DNA from: Plantago major
Taxonomy: Eukaryota > Streptophyta > Magnoliopsida > Lamiales > Plantaginaceae
DNA: 64,000 bases
NCBI GenBank assembly: GCA_026545765.1
Contig: CM048844.1
Span: 18,050,237-18,114,236 of the forward strand
Direction: 5' to 3'
Part shown: one piece after another, positions 57,742 to 64,000 of the stretch
Layout of the letters: each line of letters starts with the position of its first letter
Position numbering within the stretch: the first letter of the stretch is position 1
Notes under the pieces: generated by a model
What the model saw: only the letters and a program-made list of their open reading frames with translations
Databases searched by the model: none
Told to the model about the DNA's origin: nothing
Translations under genes and position numbers: made by a program

Positions 57742-57771
57742 CTAGTTTATAACCCGTCGATACTCGACGGG
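57742..57771 (-). mobile_element. Helitron-like 3' terminus
   Basis: Read on the minus strand, CCCGTCGA-GTA-TCGACGGG is a perfect 8-bp stem with 3-base loop. It is followed by TTATAAA and then CTAG next to a T. A short GC-rich hairpin a few bases before CTRR and a T target base are the known 3' end of Helitrons. The body would extend rightward from here; no 5' TC end, RepHel or other coding part was found. Confidence 0.4.
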
Positions 57772-58589
57772 TATAGTAAAAAAATATTTAAGTATATGAA
57801 ATCCTACAATATTTACAACAACATTTTTGTAACGCGTCGTACCCTTGCGAGCCGATGCCCGACCCTCTGTACCAGCGCAGTCATGGACTATTATACGGGT
57901 GATATGCTGGCCCACTGTACCAATACATGTTCGTTCCCGCACTTTATCCCACTCGTGCACGCAACGATAGACTTACCGGTCATCCACCCTAAGATTACTG
58001 CTGAGCATGCATGCTTAAGTCTAAAGCTCTTATGGATGAATTTTCGAAAAGAAAGGTGCACATTGTTGGTATGAGTAGCGTTCTCGATCCTTTAAGCTCT
58101 CTGAAAATTTATCTTAAACTTTGGGATGTTACATTTTTAGTTTGTCTCTGATGGACTTATCATCACACTAATTAAGAACGATAAACTTTTTGCATGCGTT
58201 TATTCCATACATCACTTTTACCTTGATTATAATTATAAGAGTAGTGACTCTCAATCGTGCCATTGCACAATTTTAATGCATAATCAATATTCCTCAAAAG
58301 TTTGGCCAATATTTATCATGATCTATGATAAGTCGCACCTGAGTAATTAATCGTATTAGTATTATAAGCTGAGAAGACCTTTTCCAATCAAGTCTTTTAA
58401 ATGGGTCGAGGTATATCCAACCCGTTGCGAACCTTAACAGTATCTATTTAAAATAATGGCGTACGGATCGGGTATATACCTCACCCGTTCCATGTTACCC
58501 ACCAACTCATTTGTCAATCTGCCACAGGTTAGTAAAGCAATCTACCCACCTTGATTTTATTTAAACCACACAACTATAGTGGGCCAGTA
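57772..58589. other. Possible Helitron body or spacer
   Basis: No recognisable gene. Fragments such as GGGTCGAGGTATATCC and ACGGATCGGGTATATACC suggest repeat origin. Confidence 0.3.
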
Positions 58590-59250
58590 TAATTTTTTAA
58601 CAATACCATCTTCACCCGATCGTACTCCCCTAAAATTAGGGGTATTAAAAAAAGCGCACGCGCCAATTATTTTCTTTAAAATATTTACAGGTTAATTTTT
58701 TCGTAACCTATTATTCAACCGACGACAGATGAGTTGGTACAACTCTTCAGTCACCCGACCTCGTCAATATGTGAAAAAGAAAGAGAGTAAATATATGTGT
58801 ACATCCATAAATTACAATAATAAAAAATTATCTATATTAAATGGCATATACAATAAATTCAACAACTAATTATTTGAATGTTTTATTTAATATATACTTT
58901 ATTCGTCCCGCAGAACTTCATACATTTGTCATTTTTAGACGTACTACAAAACTTCATACATTACTAAAAAAGGAAGGTCTACTCCTGACCAATAATAATA
59001 AATCCTACTCTTGCACTTTTTATCACCTCTCACATTTTCCACTAAATTTACACATTTTTACCATATTATAATGTTTTATCACTTACTACTTAGTTTTTTT
59101 GATTTAAACATTTATATTGTTTTTTATTTGAAGTTTTTAACTAATTATGTATTTAATTTTGTCTATTTTCACCCGTTTATCCGCTCCCTTGTTATCACCA
59201 GACTGCCATGGGTTGAAAAACTATTATACTTGTCCCAGTTGTTATTATAG
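58590..59250. repeat. Dispersed repeat, copy 1
   Basis: Shares in order with 62290-63140: CCCCTAAAATTAGG-like, CAGTCACCCGACCTCGTCAA-like, GTAAATATATGTGTA, ATTTAAACATTTATATTG and GGTTGAAAAACTATTATAC. The two copies are interrupted by different sequences: here by a MITE-like piece at about 58895-59065. The class is unknown. Confidence 0.55.
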
Positions 59251-59980
59251 CCGAGAGCCTATAGTACTGGGTCGGTTTAGTTCTTGTGTAAAAACAACTT
59301 ACGCCCCTCCATAAAACGATTTGGGATTGCAATACTTTCCATTCCAAGACTTTTCCATTTTTATCATTTGTGTCTCTTACCTTACTTTCTCAATTATTTA
59401 TCATTTATCTCTTCCACAACAAACAACAAACTATAGACTTTCTTAACAGTAGTGTCGAAAATAAGTGAGACACGTTTAACGAGGCGGAGGGATTATATGT
59501 AAAAAGATTGAAAATGAGAAAAAAATTAATACGTAACAACTGGTAATCTAGTGTCAAAGTCTAATTTTAGAGGGATGTATGCATATTGTATATTATATAT
59601 ACGGAACAATTACATATACCTCCCCTATTAGATGCCCTCTACTAATCTGGATACCATTAGTCGAACAATTACATCCAGGCCCATTAATCTGTTTTTCGGT
59701 TGCCTAACTGATAAGCTGAATCAACTTATTCACAAACCAAACATGCCCTTAGCCAATTCATTTGGAGTACCATTTCAATTCTAAACAAAATAGATTAAAA
59801 ATACAAAGGGTTTGATGCATTTTATTGAATTGAAACTGAACTTGTCGAGTTTCAGGTGGTTACAGACTTACAATATATCCCGGGACCAACCATTCGCGCA
59901 TGATTCTAGAGGTGGCTCCCACGGTCCATACAGTAGCACTTTGCCCCGTATGACACTTATTTCCAGCAATCCCGATAGCC
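59251..59980. other. Spacer; leader of an LTR remnant at its right end
   Basis: 59600-59700 resembles the edge of the element at 30947-31778. From about 59870 to 59995 the GC-richer text is probably the leader just inside the LTR at 59997-60229, read on the minus strand. Confidence 0.35.
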
Positions 59981-59996
59981 CCGCTATGATACCACC

Positions 59997-60229
59997 TGTA
60001 ACGACCCGACCACTAAGCGCCGAGACCCAGTCCATTGGACTGGCAATGTTACTCATGATTGTCCTACACACGTCTCGTTGGTAGGATATTGTCTGCTTTG
60101 GGCCTGAACCCGCACGGATTTGTTTTTTGAATCACCCAAAAGGCCTCATAAAATAGGAGAGTGGTGGTCTACATATATATACCCTTCACCCCTTTCACTC
60201 TGAACCGATGTTGGATGTTGGGTATTACA
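59997..60229 (-). repeat. Short LTR (about 233 bp) of an LTR element remnant, minus orientation
   Basis: TGTAACGACCC at the left and GGTATTACA at the right give TG...CA with TGTAA/TTACA inverted tips. Immediately left, read on the minus strand, is TGGTATCATAGC, one base from the primer site complementary to initiator Met-tRNA (TGGTATCAGAGC). LTR plus primer site without a body suggests a fossil remnant. Confidence 0.55.
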
Positions 60230-61742
60230 ACAACTCAACAATAGTCTAATTATAATGAAGGTGCGTGCAAGAAGGGAAACTGCCCTACTATCTGCTTCTT
60301 CCCCGGTCACGATCTTGCCGGAATATAACTGAACAGATAAAATCCCTTTCTTGCAATATTATTTCAATTGGTTATGATGTAGTTAGGGATTTCGAATATT
60401 GGTGAATGGGTTTGTAGCATATGGAGAAACTATTTAAATTTGGGGATGGAGTTTTTGTAGATTGGTGGAGTTGTCATTAGGGATTCCGTATCGATTTAGT
60501 GTGCATTAGATTTGGATTCAAGATCAATTGAACTCGATACAGAGTTTGGTTGATGCTGGATTCGATTTTGAAAACCAGGGACATAATTCAATGTTTTATG
60601 AACTTGAAAACTTTGCCTTTTCAGAATTAGAGTTGTATGAGGGACTTGGATTGCAAAACCAGTTTCTTTCAATTTGGCCAATAAATAGTTTGTGACTTTG
60701 CAAATAAGTCCAGAAAAAATTTAAAAACCTAAAATTAAATTCATGACTATATGTATATATCAACGGTTCCACTTAATTGCTCCGTACTTTATGTATATAT
60801 CAAGGGCTTCCAATATAAACATTAAACTCTGCCTTTTTTCCCTCAGGTTTGGAGATTGATGTTCATGTGTCGGGATTAGTTTAGACGTTGGACGTGTGTT
60901 GGCTCCTCATTTAATTTCATAAATTAATTTTAAAATAAAACGATTCAAAATTACTTGAGAGGACACATGATGTTGGATGTTTGGGTAGTGATAATCCTGG
61001 AAATCTTCTATGGATCGTGTAGTCACTTTCCGAACAAGATAATTCGACCCAATTTACAGCCTGGGTTACACGAATTCCTTGCGGGGATAATCCAAGAAGG
61101 CAATCTAATTTAGGCTATATGAATTTCGATCAGAAAAATAGAGAGGATGTAAGATTTTCGTATATCTATTCTGGAGACCGAATCCTCCAATTTGTAGAAG
61201 TACAAAGTCGAAGCCGTTTGGCGGTTGAGGGGTTCTGAACTTATCCTGAATTAACCGAGTTCTGGTCTTATCCAGAATCATGGGAAAACATTTAATAACG
61301 AATATGAATTTCCCAAAAAAGTCGGTATTTGCCGCTAGGGCTCGCCTTGCAACCCCATGAGGCTCCGCCCCTCGACCCCTGCTTCGTATTTGCGGCCGAT
61401 AACTCGTTAGCTCAACAAGTGTGCACTCCGCACTACCCGAACTCGTTCCGAGCCTTAACGTGAGATCGCATCGGTCTCTAGTAAATCACATTACTACTAA
61501 AATGAGTTGATGACACTAAAATCACCAACACATGTCACATCCAGATTAATCTGGAAGAGAATAAAATGTGGAAATATGAGAGTGGACATGTGTCCACTTT
61601 AATTTAACCTAAGAAAATAGTGGAAATTAAGAAAAAACCTAAAGCAAATGAATAAAAGAAAAAGGAAAAAAAAATCAAATTAAACATAAAATTTAAAAGT
61701 AAGGATGTGTTTGGTTGCAATATGAGTTTGGACAATACAATA
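60230..61742. other. Spacer, origin unclear
   Basis: Mostly AT-rich. A GC-richer patch at 61320-61470 (GGGCTCGCCTTGCAACCCC, GAGGCTCCGCCCCTCGACC) resembles LTR-element sequence, but I cannot place it. No exon supported. Confidence 0.3.
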
Positions 61743-61993
61743 CTCCATCCGTTCTTTTTATAGGTTTACATTTTGCCATACTGGTGATTTTTTAAAAGTT
61801 TAATGTTTCATTTTTTGGAAACCCCACTATCTACATTTATTATTTTTTTAAATACTCTTTTTCAAACTTTATCCATTATTTCTCTTACTTTTTTTATACT
61901 CTCTCTTACTTTACCATCTACTTACTATTTTATTCTATTTCCTTAAAATTCACACCAAACCAAAATGTAAACCTTCTAAACGACCGGAGGGAG
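61743..61993. mobile_element. Stowaway MITE, 251 bp
   Basis: CTCCATCCGTTCTTTTTATA with GGTTTACATTTTG at the left and CAAAATGTAAACC with CGACCGGAGGGAG at the right are inverted ends. TA lies on both sides (61741-61742, 61994-61995). Confidence 0.82.
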
Positions 61994-62289
61994 TAATAGA
62001 TTTATGAAAAAGGTTGAAATTTGTTATTGTTCAAAAGTTACGGACTACAATGTCATTATAAAATTTATTAGGGAAACTATAGCTAATTTGCCGGCGTTTT
62101 CCATTTCAAACCATCATCAAAGTTGAAGCTATATTGGGGTTGAAAAATATTAATATTTGAAAAATATGTAGGTGTAGAATGTGTTTCTGATGAAACTTGG
62201 TTCCAGTAAATATTGATTTCTAGTTGAATATTTAACAAATCTAACAAAGTTAGGATTATAAATTTCGTTCATCCACTTTATACTCGGTC

Positions 62290-63140
62290 AATAATTTTTT
62301 TTAGAGCACCCGTTTTCACCCAGCCATACTACCCCTAAAATGAGAAATGTTCAAAAAAGCCGCTTGTCCTATGTGACTGGGCAAACTACCCCTGCTCACC
62401 TATTATTATTAAGTTTAGAAAAAATTGTAGGTAAATTTTCACATAAACCTGTAATTTAACTGATGGCGGGTGAGAGGGTACAACCTGCCAGTCACCCAAC
62501 CCGTCAATATATATGTAGAAAGAAAAGGTGTAAATATATGTATGTAATCATAAATTACACATGTACATTAAATGCCAAATATACAATAAGTCACGAACTA
62601 ATATTTTACATGTTTAATTTGAAACTTCTTTGGATTATGGGTAAAAGACTTTCGATATATCTTGTACCATTTTATTTGAGTTTTGGACTTGTTCATGAAT
62701 CGGCGCTAGTTATAAATTAACACAAACTCTCATGAGATACGGTCTCTAGATAACGTATCTAAAGACGACCTATGCTATTAATAAATCGTACATGTTATTA
62801 ATCAAAATGTCTATGTTATTAACGAAATAAGTCTTATTGTAATATGAAAGAACACCAATGTTGATAACATAGGTGTTTTGATTAATAATATCGATGATTT
62901 TCTTGACAATATAGGTCAGTCTCTAGATAAATTATTTAGAGATCGTCTCTCAGGAGACTTACTCATAAATAAATGGATAGTTTTTGGATTTAAACATTTA
63001 TTTTGTTTTGTATTTAACATTTTTGTCTAATTAATTATATTACATATTTAGTTTGGTCTATTTCACCCACTAATTCGCCCCATCTCTTATCACCTGACCT
63101 GCAATGGATTGTAAAACTATTTTACCCGTCTCGATTAAGT
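62290..63140. repeat. Dispersed repeat, copy 2
   Basis: Matches copy 1 (58590-59250) in order. It is interrupted by the MITE at 62726-62964, which copy 1 lacks. Confidence 0.55.
62726..62964. mobile_element. MITE of the GAGTAAGTCT family, 239 bp
   Basis: The left end ACTCTCATGAGATACGGTCT with CTAGATAA and the right end (complement GAGTAAGTCTCCTGAGAGAC) are inverted. The interior repeats ATGTTATTAA words. Related to 8899-9428 and 30600-30713. Confidence 0.6.
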
Positions 63141-63147
63141 ATATAAT

Positions 63148-63170
63148 ACACACACACACACACACACACG
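63148..63170. repeat. (AC)n microsatellite
   Basis: About eleven AC units. Confidence 0.95.
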
Positions 63171-63385
63171 TATATACTATAGTAATTTTTTTCAAAGTAA
63201 TGATATAACCCAATAAAAGCGAGTGGGGAAAGTCATTATTTGTGCCCATTTTTGCTCAATTTCGTAAAAAACAGTACAAATCTCACTAAAATGATGAGAA
63301 GGCCCGGACTCTCACAAGAAGACAAATAGCGCGTGTCTCTCCGTTACATTTTTCATCACCTCCGATCCCTAATTAGACTAATTTG

Positions 63386-63948
<563 letters not shown>

Positions 63949-64000
<52 letters not shown>
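63949..64000. repeat. (AT)n microsatellite at the window edge
   Basis: Runs off the right end, so its full length is unknown. Confidence 0.95.

Overview
The window is nuclear DNA of a dicot-like flowering plant. It is AT-rich, intron-containing and dominated by transposable elements. It carries Ty3/Gypsy Tat-type and Copia-type LTR elements, CACTA transposons with TNP2 and Transposase_24 domains, and Stowaway, Tourist, hAT and Mutator-type MITEs. It also holds a spliced plant eIF3j gene and a piece of a plant class VIII myosin. The species cannot be named from sequence alone.

Layout. 0-1 kb: minus-strand exons of a myosin VIII-derived gene with no motor region, running off the left edge. 1-9.4 kb: spacer with a 844-bp Mutator-like element (9-bp target duplication), a nested tandem duplication, a 765-bp hAT-type element and MITEs. 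9.69-28.93 kb: one Tat-lineage Ty3/Gypsy element (CATTT on both sides) whose 3' LTR was split by a 7.3-kb CACTA element (target duplication TTA). 29-36 kb: MITE-rich spacer, with a G-rich long-inverted-repeat element at 33.7-35.85 kb. 36.2-40.9 kb: eIF3j, the only gene that reads as whole (six coding exons, 220 aa), with a Stowaway-like MITE in its second coding-region intron. 41-44.5 kb: repeats and a decayed, unidentified minus-strand gene. 44.5-57.7 kb: a four-level nest. A Copia-type element with non-coding interior holds a solo LTR (TSD GTATG), which holds a deleted CACTA element (TSD TAA), which holds a 1.2-kb mini-CACTA (TSD TAC). 57.7-64 kb: a Helitron-like terminus, two copies of a dispersed repeat, an LTR with an initiator-Met-type primer site, MITEs and long AT arrays.

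How the parts relate. The three CACTA elements share end structure and short inverted hairpins of the GACGGAT type beside their ends. The autonomous-type copy (21-28.3 kb) and the mini-element carry GCGACGGAT, while the deleted copy (49.7-55.2 kb) carries GGGACGGAT. Both large CACTA copies also carry the same roughly 70-bp minisatellite in one intron of their second gene. No bacterial-type system, CRISPR array, rRNA or tRNA gene was seen. The most unusual items are the motor-less myosin VIII gene, the subterminal motif switch between CACTA subfamilies, the shared intronic minisatellite and the depth of the nest.
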